Shown here: positions 28,724-38,072 of the stretch, one piece after another
How positions within the stretch are numbered: position 1 is the stretch's first letter
How the letters are laid out: every line of letters begins with the position of its first letter
Source of the DNA: Rhodospirillaceae bacterium
GTDB taxonomy: Bacteria; Pseudomonadota; Alphaproteobacteria; Rhodospirillales; Casp-alpha2
Direction: 5' to 3'
DNA: 64,000 nt
Assembly (NCBI GenBank): GCA_016845145.1
Contig: JAERTE010000096.1
Location: 19,300-83,299 of the forward strand
The notes under the pieces: model-generated
Databases searched by the model: none
Seen by the model: the letters and a program-made list of their open reading frames with translations, nothing else
Told to the model about the DNA's origin: nothing
Program-made: the position numbers and the translations under genes

Positions 28724-29065
28724 ATGATCGAACGAATTGATGTCGGCACGCGCATGAGCAAAATCGTCAAGCACAATGGCGTGGCGTATCTGTGCGGGCA
28801 GGTCGGTAGCGGCGATACGGTCGCGGACCAAACGCGTGATTGCCTGTCCCGTGTCGAGGCGTTGCTAGAAAAGGCAGGGTCTTCAAAAGAGCAGTTGCTG
28901 CAAGCCCAAATTTGGGTTGCGAGCATGGACGACTTTGCCGAAATGAACGCAGTTTGGGATGCCTGGGTACCGGAAGGTCATGCACCGACGCGGGCGTGCG
29001 GCGAATCGAAACTGGCACGTCCCGAACTGAAGGTCGAAATCATCATTACGGCAGCTCACTCCTGA
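28724..29065 (+). CDS. RidA-family protein
   Basis: A 113-residue RidA/YjgF/YoaB-like protein. The N-terminus ([14 protein letters not shown]) and the C-terminal active-site strand ([20 protein letters not shown]) fit the family; the Arg of TRACGES is the usual carboxylate-binding residue. RidA members hydrolyse reactive imine/enamine intermediates made by PLP enzymes, or act as chaperone-like proteins. Being of the shorter YoaB-like subgroup, strict deaminase activity is not certain. An AGAGGAA Shine-Dalgarno precedes the ATG. It stands alone between the coiled-coil gene and the convergent heme-binding gene. Confidence 0.9.
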   Translation: MIERIDVGTRMSKIVKHNGVAYLCGQVGSGDTVADQTRDCLSRVEALLEKAGSSKEQLLQAQIWVASMDDFAEMNAVWDAWVPEGHAPTRACGESKLARPELKVEIIITAAHS

Positions 29066-29080
29066 TACGGCTGGCGCGCC

Positions 29081-29563
29081 TCAGTTCATCCAACTCGTAT
29101 CAGCTTTCGCCGGGTCGGGGGTGAGGCCGGCGGCGTTGATGCCTTCGATGGCGGCGTACTCGTCGCATTCGGACGAATCGCCACTTATGCCAACGGCGCC
29201 AACGATCAGGCCGTCTTCATTCAGGATCGTCACGCCGCCGGGAACCGGGATGAAGCGTCCCTCTGAGGCGGCTGCAATGGCACCTTGAAAAGCCGGGCGG
29301 TCGGCCAGCGCATCACGGATGGTGCGGCTCGACATACCCATGCCAAGTGCCCCATAAGCCTTGCCGAGGGCGATGTCGGCGCGCAGGATGCCGCAGCCGT
29401 CCTCACGCTTGAACGTCACCAGATGACCGCCCGAATCGAGCACTGCAACCGTGAGCGGCAGTGTGTCATGGCGTCTGGCGGCAGCCAATGCACCGGTGGC
29501 GATGGTTTCGGCCGTGATGAGATCGAGGCTGGAAGCGACTTGTTTGGCTGGGGGACGGGCCAT
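29081..29563 (-). CDS. HbpS/GlcG-like heme-binding family protein
   Basis: A 160-residue protein of the GlcG/HbpS (PF03928) family. It shows LTVAVLDSGGHLVTFKREDG, the RADIALGKAYGALG helix and the GVTILNEDGLIVGAVGISGD core. Family members bind heme or small ligands, and some are secreted sensors. This one lacks a signal peptide, so it is likely cytoplasmic. GGAG is 6 nt before the ATG. It lies 11 nt after cobA on the same strand, which makes tetrapyrrole handling an attractive guess. The last residues (TPDPAKADTSWMN) are not conserved in my recollection. Confidence 0.87.
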   Translation of the reverse strand: MARPPAKQVASSLDLITAETIATGALAAARRHDTLPLTVAVLDSGGHLVTFKREDGCGILRADIALGKAYGALGMGMSSRTIRDALADRPAFQGAIAAASEGRFIPVPGGVTILNEDGLIVGAVGISGDSSECDEYAAIEGINAAGLTPDPAKADTSWMN

Positions 29564-29574
29564 GACTGTCTCCG

Positions 29575-30348
29575 TTAGGTTTTTGGATTGCGGGCGAGTG
29601 CGTCCCCGAACCAGGCGAGACGCTCCGATAAGTCGACAACACGCCCGATGACCAACAACGTCGGACCTTTGAGGCCCTTTGCGGCGATGGCGTCTGGCAA
29701 TTCAGATAGGGTCGTCGTCAGCACGTTCTGGTTGGTGCGGGTACCGTGGTTGATCGCTGCCGCTGGGGTTTGTGCAGGCATGCCGGCATCGATCAGGCGT
29801 TTGGTAATCTGTTCGGCGTTGGTGACGCCCATGTAGACAACAAGCGTGGTATCGGGATCGGCGAGGCTCTCCCAATTGAGGCCCAATCCGTCGGGGCCTT
29901 GCGTGTGACCGGTGACGAATCGCACACCGTGGGCGAGGTCGCGGTGGGTGAGGGGGATGCCTGCGTAAGCGGCGCATCCGGCAGAGGACGTTATGCCGGG
30001 CACGACTTCGAACGGGATTCCGTTTTCGGCCAGGAAAAGTGCTTCTTCGCCGCCGCGCCCGAAAACAAACGGATCGCCGCCCTTGAGCCGCATCGCCTTG
30101 CGGCCCTGTTTCGCAAGTTCGACCAGCAATTCGTTGATCTTGTCTTGCGGCATATAGTGATTAAACGCCTGCTTGCCGGCGAATATTTTCTCTACGCTCG
30201 GCGGAAACAGCGCCAAAATCGGATCGGCAACCAGTTTGTCGTAAACGACGACATCGACGGTGTCGATCAGGCGCCTTGCCTTGACGGTTAGGAGGTCCGG
30301 GTCGCCGGGACCGGCGCCAACCAGATATACGGGGTAAATTTCAGTCAC
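29575..30348 (-). CDS. cobA: Uroporphyrinogen-III C-methyltransferase
   Basis: A 257-residue SAM-dependent methyltransferase with a GTG start. It adds methyl groups at C2 and C7 of uroporphyrinogen III to form precorrin-2, the branch to siroheme and cobalamin. It shows VYLVGAGPGDPDLLTVKA, DVVVYDKLV, the LKGGDPFVFGRGGEEA motif and VVPGITSSAGCAAYAGIPLT, all hallmarks of CobA/SumT. It is stand-alone with no fused CysG dehydrogenase/ferrochelatase domain. It is divergent from ctaA across 137 bp. Confidence 0.96.
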   Translation of the reverse strand: MTEIYPVYLVGAGPGDPDLLTVKARRLIDTVDVVVYDKLVADPILALFPPSVEKIFAGKQAFNHYMPQDKINELLVELAKQGRKAMRLKGGDPFVFGRGGEEALFLAENGIPFEVVPGITSSAGCAAYAGIPLTHRDLAHGVRFVTGHTQGPDGLGLNWESLADPDTTLVVYMGVTNAEQITKRLIDAGMPAQTPAAAINHGTRTNQNVLTTTLSELPDAIAAKGLKGPTLLVIGRVVDLSERLAWFGDALARNPKT

Positions 30349-30429
30349 GTGATTGCCGTTTGATGGATGTCAACAGGAGCAGGTTCTTTGTCGCTATATC
30401 ATACAATGCACGGCAAAACGCAATGACCA

Positions 30430-30458
30430 TTGGTTTCGCCGTGTGGTCAGATTATACC
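30430..30458 (+). promoter_or_regulatory. Candidate sigma-70 promoter for ctaA
   Basis: TTGGTT (30430-30435) and TATACC (30453-30458) are separated by 17 bp, upstream of the ctaA ATG at 30486. The match is partial (3/6 and 4/6). Confidence 0.35.
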
Positions 30459-30485
30459 TGTCGCCGCTGAGGATGGGAGAAGCAG

Positions 30486-31532
30486 ATGTCCGCTGCAGAC
30501 AAGGCGCTAAGAGAAAACCGCAACCGTATCATGGCAGGCTGGCTGTTCATTGTCGCAGGGATGGTTTTCGCCATGGTGGTGTTGGGCGGGGTTACGCGGC
30601 TCACGCACTCAGGACTTTCCATGGTCGAATGGAAGCCGCTTACGGGGTGGTTACCGCCCTTCAACGAAGCGGATTGGCAGGTTTTGTTCGAAAAATACCA
30701 AGCCTTTCCGGAATTTCAGAAAGTTAACGCCGATATGACACTGTCCGGGTTCAAGGGTATTTTCTGGCTGGAGTTTTTACATCGTTTGTGGGGACGTACG
30801 ATCGGGTTGGCGTTCTTTCTACCGTTCGTGTTTTTTGCTCTGCGAGGGTGGGTAAGCAAAGGTCTTGGCCTCAAGTTCGCGGCAATGTTCGTGGTTGGCG
30901 GGCTACAAGGCGTTCTCGGCTGGTACATGGTGAAAAGCGGTCTGGTGGACAGGCCCGACGTCAGTCAATATCGCTTGGCCGCGCACCTGATATTGGCTTT
31001 GGTGATTTTCGCCTACATTCTCTGGGTGGCTATCCAACTTTGGCGCGATGGTGTATTTCCAGCCGCCGAACGGGCCTTGGTGCCATGGTCGGCGGGGTTG
31101 GTGATTTTGGTTTTTGTTACGGCGTTTTCCGGCGCTTTGGTTGCCGGGCTGGATGCCGGCTTGACCTACAACACCTTTCCGTTGATGGACGGCGATTTCA
31201 TTCCCGATGGTATGTTTGAAATGACGCCGGCCTATATCAATTTGTTCGAGAACGTTACTACGGTGCAGTTCGATCATCGCGTGCTGGCCGAGATCACGTT
31301 TCTGAGCGTATTGCTGTTGTGGTTTCGTGGCCGGCGGCTTGCAGTGCGGGGGAGTCTCGCAAACGCTCTCAATTGGCTGGCGATCTTGCTTTTGGTACAG
31401 GTGGCATTGGGCATATCGACTTTGCTTTTGGTGGTCCCGGTGCCGCTCGCGGCTGCGCATCAGGCTGGTGCCGTGCTTCTGCTGGGGGCTGCTGTATGGG
31501 TCCTTCGTGAGGCCGCTGGTTCGACGAAATAA
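30486..31532 (+). CDS. ctaA: Heme A synthase (COX15/CtaA, type 2)
   Basis: A 348-residue eight-helix membrane protein that oxidises the C8 methyl of heme O to a formyl group, giving heme A for aa3-type cytochrome oxidase. The paired heme-ligand histidines are visible in EFLHRLWGR, YRLAAHLILA, QFDHRVLAE and AAHQAGAVLLL, and the characteristic RLTHSGLSMVEWKPLTGWLP loop follows helix 1. It lacks the extracellular Cys pair seen in Bacillus CtaA, as is usual for alphaproteobacteria and mitochondria. GGGAGA lies 5 nt before the ATG. It indicates an aerobic respiratory chain with heme A. Confidence 0.96.
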   Translation: MSAADKALRENRNRIMAGWLFIVAGMVFAMVVLGGVTRLTHSGLSMVEWKPLTGWLPPFNEADWQVLFEKYQAFPEFQKVNADMTLSGFKGIFWLEFLHRLWGRTIGLAFFLPFVFFALRGWVSKGLGLKFAAMFVVGGLQGVLGWYMVKSGLVDRPDVSQYRLAAHLILALVIFAYILWVAIQLWRDGVFPAAERALVPWSAGLVILVFVTAFSGALVAGLDAGLTYNTFPLMDGDFIPDGMFEMTPAYINLFENVTTVQFDHRVLAEITFLSVLLLWFRGRRLAVRGSLANALNWLAILLLVQVALGISTLLLVVPVPLAAAHQAGAVLLLGAAVWVLREAAGSTK

Positions 31533-31646
31533 CATTTGCATTCAAGGGTTTCGAACGCGGCAAGCTTGCGCTACACTGCGAATAACAGCGTTGGTGCGGT
31601 GAGGCCAAGGCGAACGATATCAATGACGTGAAAGTGGGGATGCCCG

Positions 31647-32582
31647 ATGAGTGACGAGCAGAAGAAATACCGGTTGGTGACGCGCAGCGATTTTGACGGA
31701 CTGGTCTGTGCCGTGTTGCTGAAGGAATTGGACATGATCGACGACATCAAGTTTGTCCATCCCAAGGACATGCAAGATGGCACGATCTTGATAACCGGTG
31801 GCGACATCACGACCAACCTGCCCTACGTTGAAGGCGTGCATATTGCGTTCGACCACCATCACAGCGAGACGCTCCGCGTCGGCGAACAAGACAACCACAT
31901 TATCGATCCCGAGGCGCCATCAGCGGCACGCGTGGTCTATGATTACTATGGCGGCAAGGAAGCCTTCCCGACTGTATCCATCGACATGATGGAAGCCGTG
32001 GACAAGGGTGATGCGGCGATGTTCAGCAAAGAGGAAGTGATCAACCCGGGTGGTTGGGAATTGATGAACTACCTGATGGACTCACGCACCGGACTTGGCC
32101 GTTTCCGGGAGTTCCGGGTGTCCAATTACCAATTGATGATGCACTTGATCGACTACTGCCGTACCCACGACATCGACGATATTTTGAAACTGCCGGACGT
32201 GAAAGAGCGCGTCGACCTGTACCGCGAGCATGAAGATCGTTTCAAGGAGCAAATCCAGCGCTGCTCCACCGTTCACGGCAATCTCGTGGTTCTCGATCTC
32301 CGCAACGAGGAAACCATTTTTGCCGGTAACCGGTTCATGATTTATGCGCTCTACCCGGACACCAATATCTCCATCCATTGCATGTGGGGGCTGAATAAGC
32401 TGAACACCGTGTTCGCGACTGGCAAATCGATCCTCAACCGCACATCTAATACCAATATTGGTGAACTGATGCTGAAGTACGGCGGCGGCGGGCACGAAAA
32501 TGCCGGCACCTGTCAGGTCGAGAATGATGGATCTGCGGCCGTTCTGGGTGAGTTGATCGAGAAAATCAACGCCGACGGCTAA
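31647..32582 (+). CDS. DHH/DHHA1-family phosphoesterase (exopolyphosphatase-like)
   Basis: A 311-residue protein with DHH motifs: VTRSDFDGLVCAVLL (motif I, Asp-x-Asp-Gly), HPKDMQDGTILITGGDI, AFDHHHSET (the DHH motif) and the C-terminal DHHA1 signature YGGGGHENAGTCQVE. The family includes NrnA oligoribonucleases, RecJ and polyphosphatases; this group is often annotated as exopolyphosphatase-related. It is cytoplasmic and Mn2+-dependent by analogy. Whether it acts on nanoRNA, pApA or polyphosphate cannot be decided from sequence. Confidence 0.9.
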   Translation: MSDEQKKYRLVTRSDFDGLVCAVLLKELDMIDDIKFVHPKDMQDGTILITGGDITTNLPYVEGVHIAFDHHHSETLRVGEQDNHIIDPEAPSAARVVYDYYGGKEAFPTVSIDMMEAVDKGDAAMFSKEEVINPGGWELMNYLMDSRTGLGRFREFRVSNYQLMMHLIDYCRTHDIDDILKLPDVKERVDLYREHEDRFKEQIQRCSTVHGNLVVLDLRNEETIFAGNRFMIYALYPDTNISIHCMWGLNKLNTVFATGKSILNRTSNTNIGELMLKYGGGGHENAGTCQVENDGSAAVLGELIEKINADG

Positions 32583-32646
32583 ACGCGGTCTGACGCGCCA
32601 GTTTGACGACGGAAGATAACCGGAGTGCATGTATGGGAGAACCCGC

Positions 32647-34167
32647 ATGAACGGCTGGCGCGGGTCGCCGCACACTTTTTTGCTAATTATAGGCCTGCTG
32701 TTGGGGGCGGCCGTGTTGCCGACACTGAGCGGGTGCTCGGTCGGGTCGCAATCATCCCTTAGCCGCGTCATTGAAGCGGTGGGTGATCGGCTGCACCCAT
32801 TGCCGCCCGACACGGCGCGGGAAGTGGCGCGGTTTGCTGATATTTACCGCGATACAGCGACGACACCGGTCCAGGACCGTCTCGATTATTTCAAGTTTGC
32901 GTTCAAACGCGTTCGGGCCAAGTACGTCCGGGAAGTACCTGACGCGCAGTTGGTGGATGCGGCGATAAAAGGGGTCACAAATCTTAAGGCGACATCCGGA
33001 TCGGTGCCTGCTCCCAAGGTGATCGAGGCTGGCCTTGATGCGATGGTGACATCCCTTGACCCACATTCGTCCTACATGAACCGCGAGGAATTCAACGAAT
33101 CGTTCATTCATACAAAAGGTGAGTTCGGCGGCCTCGGGATCGAGGTCACTATGCAAGACGGTTTGGTCAAGGTGGTTGCGCCTATCGAGGACACGCCGGC
33201 GGCGGAGGCCGGTGTTGCTTCGGGAGATTTGATCACCCACGTCGACGGTGTGTCAATAAAGGGCCATAGCCTGAGCCAATCCGTGCGTCGGATGCGCGGG
33301 CGTCCCGGCACCAGCATTCAGTTGACGCTCAAGCGCAAAGGCGTTCCCGATTTCGAAATCACCCTGAAACGCGCCGTCATTAAAGTGCGGGCGGTGCGTT
33401 GGCGTACCGTGGGCCGTATTGGATATATCCGCGTCAGCCGGTTCTCGGAACGAATGGAGGGCGGCATCGTCAAGGCCTTTGCCGCTATCCGCGCCGAAAT
33501 GGGCCACGAACCTGATGGCATTGTCCTTGACCTTCGAAATAATCCGGGTGGCCTTCTCGACCAATCCATTGTTCTTGCCGACGCATTCTTGAATGACGGC
33601 GAGATCGTCTCAGTGCGCGGTCGCAGCGCCAGTAGCAGTCGTGCTTTTACTGCGCAAGAGGGAGATTTGGCCAATGGGTTACCGATGGTCGTGCTGATCA
33701 ATGGAGGATCCGCATCCGCCTCCGAAATCGTCGCCAGTTCACTCAAGTATCATGGTCGGGCTACGGTGATGGGGGGGCGATCCTTCGGCAAAGGTTCGGT
33801 GCAGACCATTATTCCTATGCCCGAAGAAGGCGCGTTGCGGCTGACCACGGCGCTCTATTACGGGCCGGACGGACAAACCATTCAGGCGCGGGGGATTGAC
33901 CCGGAAATCCGTATTGAAACGGAAAAAGTACCAGCAAAACGGCGTCGCGAAGCGGACTTGCCGGGGGCCTTGCCGGCACAGAAGTCTGAGGGCGCTACTG
34001 CTGCTCCCGTTATCTCAAATACCGCTTGCCCCGCAATCAAAGGCGGTCGATCCCCTGTTCGTAGCGATGCCGAAGGCGACCATACATTAGGTTGCGCCAT
34101 CGCGTTTTTGGAAGCGGGATCGAAACAGAAGTTTTTGGCTGCCTACGGCCAAGCCCGAAGCATGTAG
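32647..34167 (+). CDS. S41 C-terminal processing protease (CtpA-like), lipoprotein-type leader
   Basis: The start at 32647 (506 residues) is preferred because GGGAGA lies 6 nt upstream; an alternative ATG is at 32629. The leader FLLIIGLLLGAAVLPTLSGC ends in a lipobox, so this form may be lipidated and periplasm-facing. A PDZ domain covers about 155-240 (GGLGIEVTMQDGLVKVVAP). The catalytic dyad is Ser357 (GGSASASE) and Lys382 (FGKGSVQT), 25 residues apart as in Prc. The C-terminal 80 residues form a poorly conserved extension with two Cys. S41 enzymes trim the C-termini of envelope proteins. The AT-rich gap and a T8 run follow the stop. Confidence 0.92.
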   Translation: MNGWRGSPHTFLLIIGLLLGAAVLPTLSGCSVGSQSSLSRVIEAVGDRLHPLPPDTAREVARFADIYRDTATTPVQDRLDYFKFAFKRVRAKYVREVPDAQLVDAAIKGVTNLKATSGSVPAPKVIEAGLDAMVTSLDPHSSYMNREEFNESFIHTKGEFGGLGIEVTMQDGLVKVVAPIEDTPAAEAGVASGDLITHVDGVSIKGHSLSQSVRRMRGRPGTSIQLTLKRKGVPDFEITLKRAVIKVRAVRWRTVGRIGYIRVSRFSERMEGGIVKAFAAIRAEMGHEPDGIVLDLRNNPGGLLDQSIVLADAFLNDGEIVSVRGRSASSSRAFTAQEGDLANGLPMVVLINGGSASASEIVASSLKYHGRATVMGGRSFGKGSVQTIIPMPEEGALRLTTALYYGPDGQTIQARGIDPEIRIETEKVPAKRRREADLPGALPAQKSEGATAAPVISNTACPAIKGGRSPVRSDAEGDHTLGCAIAFLEAGSKQKFLAAYGQARSM

Positions 34168-34413
34168 CGTTTTTTTTTCTGCCTATCGGGTTGACTCTCG
34201 TTTAGCCAGGAATCAACTGTCAAATCCTATATTCGTACCTAAATATATTCATAATATTGAATATATAGTTGAATTCGACTATTGTGGCTGCGTGTCCAAT
34301 CTATGGAAAATTCTGAGGCAGGGTCAGATTTTCCTTGGATTTGAATCAAAAAGTGCATAAATATAAAAATTGAGACAAATTGTCTCAATAAAATACATTT
34401 GATCGAGGAAACA
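34168..34413 (+). promoter_or_regulatory. AT-rich control region of soeABC with palindromes
   Basis: This 246-bp gap is much more AT-rich than its surroundings and has no coding potential. It contains an inverted repeat with 9-bp arms (ATATATTCA at 34244-34252, TGAATATAT at 34259-34267). Just before the gene it holds a near-perfect 21-bp palindrome (34369-34389) with 10-bp arms ATTGAGACAA and TTGTCTCAAT about one central base. The palindrome ends 24 bp before the soeA ATG, inside the expected leader or promoter, as for a repressor operator. No typical -35/-10 pair could be fixed. Confidence 0.6.
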
Positions 34414-37326
34414 ATGGCAAATGATCCGCAGTTGTCCGCTAAGCCTTGCCCGCTGGACCGCCCGATAGATACGTCCCCCAGTGTGGGTGATGAGGTTGCT
34501 TATACGACTTGCTACATGTGCGCCTGCCGTTGCGGTATCAAGGTTTACAAACAAGACGGTGAGGTCCGTTACATCCAGGGCAACCGTGAGCACCCCGTAA
34601 ACAAAGGCATTCTCTGCGCTAAGGGCTCGGCGGGAATCATGAATTTCAAGTCGCCTGCGCGCCTGACCAAGCCTCTGCGCCGGGTCGGGCCGCGTGGATC
34701 GGGTGAGTTCAAGGAAATTGAGTGGGACGAGGCGCTGGAAACGGCGACGGCATGGTTGGCGCATTGCCGAGCGACCAACCCACGCAAGCTGGCCTTCTTT
34801 ACGGGACGGGACCAAAGCCAGTCGTTGACCAGCTGGTGGGCGCAGCAATTCGGCACGCCGAACTTCTCGGCGCACGGTGGGTTTTGCTCGGTGAACATGG
34901 CGGCCGGCGGGCTGTATACGATCGGCAGCGCATTCTGGGAATTCGGCGAGCCGGATTGGGAGTATACCAAGTATTTCCTGATGTTCGGCGTCGCCGAAGA
35001 CCACGATTCCAACCCAATCAAGAAAGGCTTGGGTAAACTCAAAACCCGTGGTGCCAAGTTTGTCTCGGTCAATCCGGTGCGCACCGGTTATTCAGGCATT
35101 GCCGATGAGTGGCTGGGTATCCGGCCAGGCACTGATGGCTTATTTGTCATGTCGTTGATCCGCGAGTTGTTGCGGGCCGGGAAGATCGACGAGGAATACC
35201 TGATCCGGTACACCAATGTACATTGGCTGGTGATCCAAAACCCGGGCGGGGCCGATCATGGCCTCTATGTTCGCGATGATGATGGCGTTGCGCAGTGCTG
35301 GGACGGTGAGAAGCAAGCGCTGGCGGCGAATACCGACGTTAATGCGAAGCCGACCTTGGTTGGTGAAGTCACGTTGGGAGACGGCCGCAAAGCCGTACCG
35401 TCGTTCCAGCTGTTGGCCGAACATTACCTCGATGACCAATACGCGCCGGAAGCCGTGGCCGAGACGACCGGCATAGATGCCGATACCATCCGCCGTATTG
35501 CCGCCGAACTGGCGGATGTCGCATTCGAGCAGAGTATCGAATTGGATATCGAATGGACCGATGTGTTCGGGCGCAAGCACGACAAAGTTATCGGCCGACC
35601 GGTCTCCATGCATGCCATGCGTGGGATCTCCGCTCATACCAACGGCTTCCACACCTGCCGGGCGATCCATATTCTGCAGCTGCTGCTGGGGTCCGTTGAC
35701 GTGCCGGGCGGCATGCGTTTCAAGCCACCGTATCCCAAAGCGCTCTATTCTCTGCCGAAACCCATGGGCGGCATCAACAAAGTACAACCCAATACGCCAC
35801 TAGCCGGACCGCACTTAGGTTTTCCCATGGCTCCCGACGAATTGCTGATCGATGATGACGGCACGGCGCAGCGCATCGACAAGGCGTTCTCGTGGGAAGC
35901 ACCGCTGGCCACGCACGGCCTGATGCACATGGTCATCACCAATGCCTGGAAGGGTGACCCGTACACCATCGATACGCTGTTCTTGTACATGGCCAACATG
36001 GCGTGGAACTCGACCATGAACACGTCGAAGGTCATGGATATGTTGACCGACATCGACGAGAACACCGGTAAATACAAAATTCCGCATATCATCTACTCAG
36101 ACGCGTTCCATTCGGAAATGGTGCCCTATGCAGATTTGATATTGCCCGACACGACCTATCTGGAGCGTTGGGACTGTATTTCGCTGCTGGACCGGCCCAT
36201 CAGTCACGCCGATGCCGCCGCCGACGCGATCCGCCACCCCGTTGTCGAACCCGATCGCGACGTACGTTGCTTCCAGGAAGTGCTGTTGGATTTAGGCGCA
36301 CGTCTGGGATTGCAGGGCATGATGAACGAGGATGGCTCGCCCAAGTACCCGGGCGGCTATGCCGATTACATCACCAATCATGAGCGCCGGCCGGGCCTTG
36401 GCCCCTTGGCCGGTTGGCGCGGCAAGAACGGTGATGAGGTGGGTACCGGAGAGCCCAACGCCAACCAATTGCAACGCTATATCGATAACAAGGGTTTCTG
36501 GGAATACGAGCTGCCGAAAGAGCACCGCTATTACCGCTACGCTAACAAAGGCTATCTTGAATGGGCCGAAAAGATGGCCTTTGTCACCAGCCCAGACCAG
36601 ATTGTTATGAAGATCTATTCCGAGGCGTTGCAGAGTTTCCGGCTGGCGGCAGAAGGGCATGGTGACATTCAACCGCCCGATGCCGAACGAGAGCGCATCA
36701 AAACCTATTCGTCGCCCTTGCCCATTTGGTACATGCCGCTCGAAGAACAGATGGTCGACAATGACGAATATCCGCTGCATGCGCTGACGCAACGTCCCAT
36801 GCACATGTACCACTCCTGGGGATCGCAGAATGCCTGGCTCAGGCAGATTACAGGCGAAAACAGGCTCTATATGGCACGCCAGAAGGGCGAGGAATTGGGT
36901 ATTGGGACCGATGATTGGGTCTGGGTATCGAGCCACAACGGCCGTATCAAAGTGCAGGCGTCGCTGATGGACGGCGTTAACAAGGACACGGTGTGGACAT
37001 GGAACGCCATCGGCAAGCGGCCAGGGGCCTGGAACTTGGATGCCGATGCCCCGGAAGCGACAAAAGGGTTCTTGTTGAACTACCTGATCTCCGAGTTGCT
37101 GCCGGAAAAAGGCGACGGGTATCGCTATTCGAACTCCGATCCGCTGACCGGGCAGGCAGCTTGGTTCGATCTTAGGGTCAAGGTTGAAAAGGCGGCGGCG
37201 CATGAGCAAGGCGAGTTGGAGCCACGCTTCCGCCCAACGGCCAAGCCGCCGAATATGACCCCCCCGGCCAAGGTATTGCGCTACGGGGATAGCTTTCGCA
37301 AGGCCCGCGGCGAGGAGACATCCTGA
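34414..37326 (+). CDS. soeA: Sulfite dehydrogenase SoeA-type molybdopterin subunit
   Basis: The start ATG at 34414 has GAGG 5 nt upstream (an upstream TTG at 34399 is less likely), giving 970 residues. It is a DMSO-reductase-superfamily protein with an N-terminal [4Fe-4S] site C33-x2-C36-x3-C40-x27-C68, a probable molybdenum ligand Cys158 (HGGFCSVN) and bis-MGD-binding domains to the C-terminus. It has no twin-arginine leader, so it should face the cytoplasm, as SoeABC does and unlike most DMSO or polysulfide reductases. Gene order with an FeS subunit and a DmsC-like anchor, and sequence character, match SoeABC, which oxidises sulfite to sulfate and feeds electrons to quinone. A related Psr/Phs-type role is possible but less likely. 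Confidence 0.86.
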   Translation: MANDPQLSAKPCPLDRPIDTSPSVGDEVAYTTCYMCACRCGIKVYKQDGEVRYIQGNREHPVNKGILCAKGSAGIMNFKSPARLTKPLRRVGPRGSGEFKEIEWDEALETATAWLAHCRATNPRKLAFFTGRDQSQSLTSWWAQQFGTPNFSAHGGFCSVNMAAGGLYTIGSAFWEFGEPDWEYTKYFLMFGVAEDHDSNPIKKGLGKLKTRGAKFVSVNPVRTGYSGIADEWLGIRPGTDGLFVMSLIRELLRAGKIDEEYLIRYTNVHWLVIQNPGGADHGLYVRDDDGVAQCWDGEKQALAANTDVNAKPTLVGEVTLGDGRKAVPSFQLLAEHYLDDQYAPEAVAETTGIDADTIRRIAAELADVAFEQSIELDIEWTDVFGRKHDKVIGRPVSMHAMRGISAHTNGFHTCRAIHILQLLLGSVDVPGGMRFKPPYPKALYSLPKPMGGINKVQPNTPLAGPHLGFPMAPDELLIDDDGTAQRIDKAFSWEAPLATHGLMHMVITNAWKGDPYTIDTLFLYMANMAWNSTMNTSKVMDMLTDIDENTGKYKIPHIIYSDAFHSEMVPYADLILPDTTYLERWDCISLLDRPISHADAAADAIRHPVVEPDRDVRCFQEVLLDLGARLGLQGMMNEDGSPKYPGGYADYITNHERRPGLGPLAGWRGKNGDEVGTGEPNANQLQRYIDNKGFWEYELPKEHRYYRYANKGYLEWAEKMAFVTSPDQIVMKIYSEALQSFRLAAEGHGDIQPPDAERERIKTYSSPLPIWYMPLEEQMVDNDEYPLHALTQRPMHMYHSWGSQNAWLRQITGENRLYMARQKGEELGIGTDDWVWVSSHNGRIKVQASLMDGVNKDTVWTWNAIGKRPGAWNLDADAPEATKGFLLNYLISELLPEKGDGYRYSNSDPLTGQAAWFDLRVKVEKAAAHEQGELEPRFRPTAKPPNMTPPAKVLRYGDSFRKARGEETS

Positions 37327-38054
37327 TGACCGCGTTGCCTGATACCATCAAGAAGAAGCTTGGTCTGGTTATCGATCTGGATATCTGCGTCGGTTGCCAT
37401 GCCTGTGCCGTCAATTGCAAGGAATGGAACACCGGTGGCCACATGGCGCCGTTGACGGACCTCAATCCCTACGGTGCCGGGCCGGACGGTGTGTGGTTCA
37501 ACCGTATCCATGCCTACGAGGTCGAAACCGAGGCTGATCAGGCCAACATAACGACCTATTTTCCGAAATCCTGCCTGCATTGCGAGCAGGCGGCTTGTGT
37601 TACGGTTTGCCCCACGGGCGCATCCTACAAGCGGTGCGAGGACGGCATTGTTCTGGTCGACGAGGCCAAATGCATTGGTTGCAAGCTTTGCTCATGGGCC
37701 TGTCCGTACGGCGCCAGAGAGTTCGACAGTGATGCAGGTGTGATGAAGAAATGCACGCTCTGCATCGACCGCATTTACAATGAAAACCTCGAAGTCGTCG
37801 ACCGGGTGCCGGCGTGTGTCTCCACCTGCCCGGCGGGAGCACGCCACTATGGCGATCTGAATGACCCGAACTCTGACGTCTCGAAACTGGTCGCGGAGCG
37901 CGACGGCTACGATCTCATGCCGGAAATGGGCTATAGGCCGACCAACAAATATTTGCCGCCTCGTCCACGCGCCGAGAAGGCGCCGAAAACCGTACCGGAA
38001 CCCACTATGGACAATCCGCTCCTACGTTGGGCCGATCGTTTCCTGTCGCGCTAG
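37326..38054 (+). CDS. soeB: SoeB-type iron-sulfur electron-transfer subunit
   Basis: A 242-residue ferredoxin-like subunit with four cysteine clusters for four [4Fe-4S] centres: CVGCHACAVNCKEWN, CLHCEQAACVTVCPTGA, CIGCKLCSWACPYGA with MKKCTLCIDR, and VPACVSTCPAGARHYGD. This is the DmsB/PsrB/SoeB arrangement that carries electrons from the molybdenum subunit to the membrane anchor. It overlaps soeA by one base (ATGA) and has no signal peptide, consistent with a cytoplasmic complex. The C-terminal Arg/Pro-rich tail ends LLRWADRFLSR. Confidence 0.92.
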   Translation: MTALPDTIKKKLGLVIDLDICVGCHACAVNCKEWNTGGHMAPLTDLNPYGAGPDGVWFNRIHAYEVETEADQANITTYFPKSCLHCEQAACVTVCPTGASYKRCEDGIVLVDEAKCIGCKLCSWACPYGAREFDSDAGVMKKCTLCIDRIYNENLEVVDRVPACVSTCPAGARHYGDLNDPNSDVSKLVAERDGYDLMPEMGYRPTNKYLPPRPRAEKAPKTVPEPTMDNPLLRWADRFLSR

Positions 38055-38072
38055 GGAAGGGGAAAGAAAACC

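Noticed and set aside
34140..34180. Rho-independent terminator after the S41 protease
   Set aside because: The T8 run is present but only 4-bp stems precede it.
34414..37326. Periplasmic Tat-exported reductase
   Set aside because: There is no twin-arginine motif at the N-terminus of SoeA or SoeB, so the complex should face the cytoplasm.
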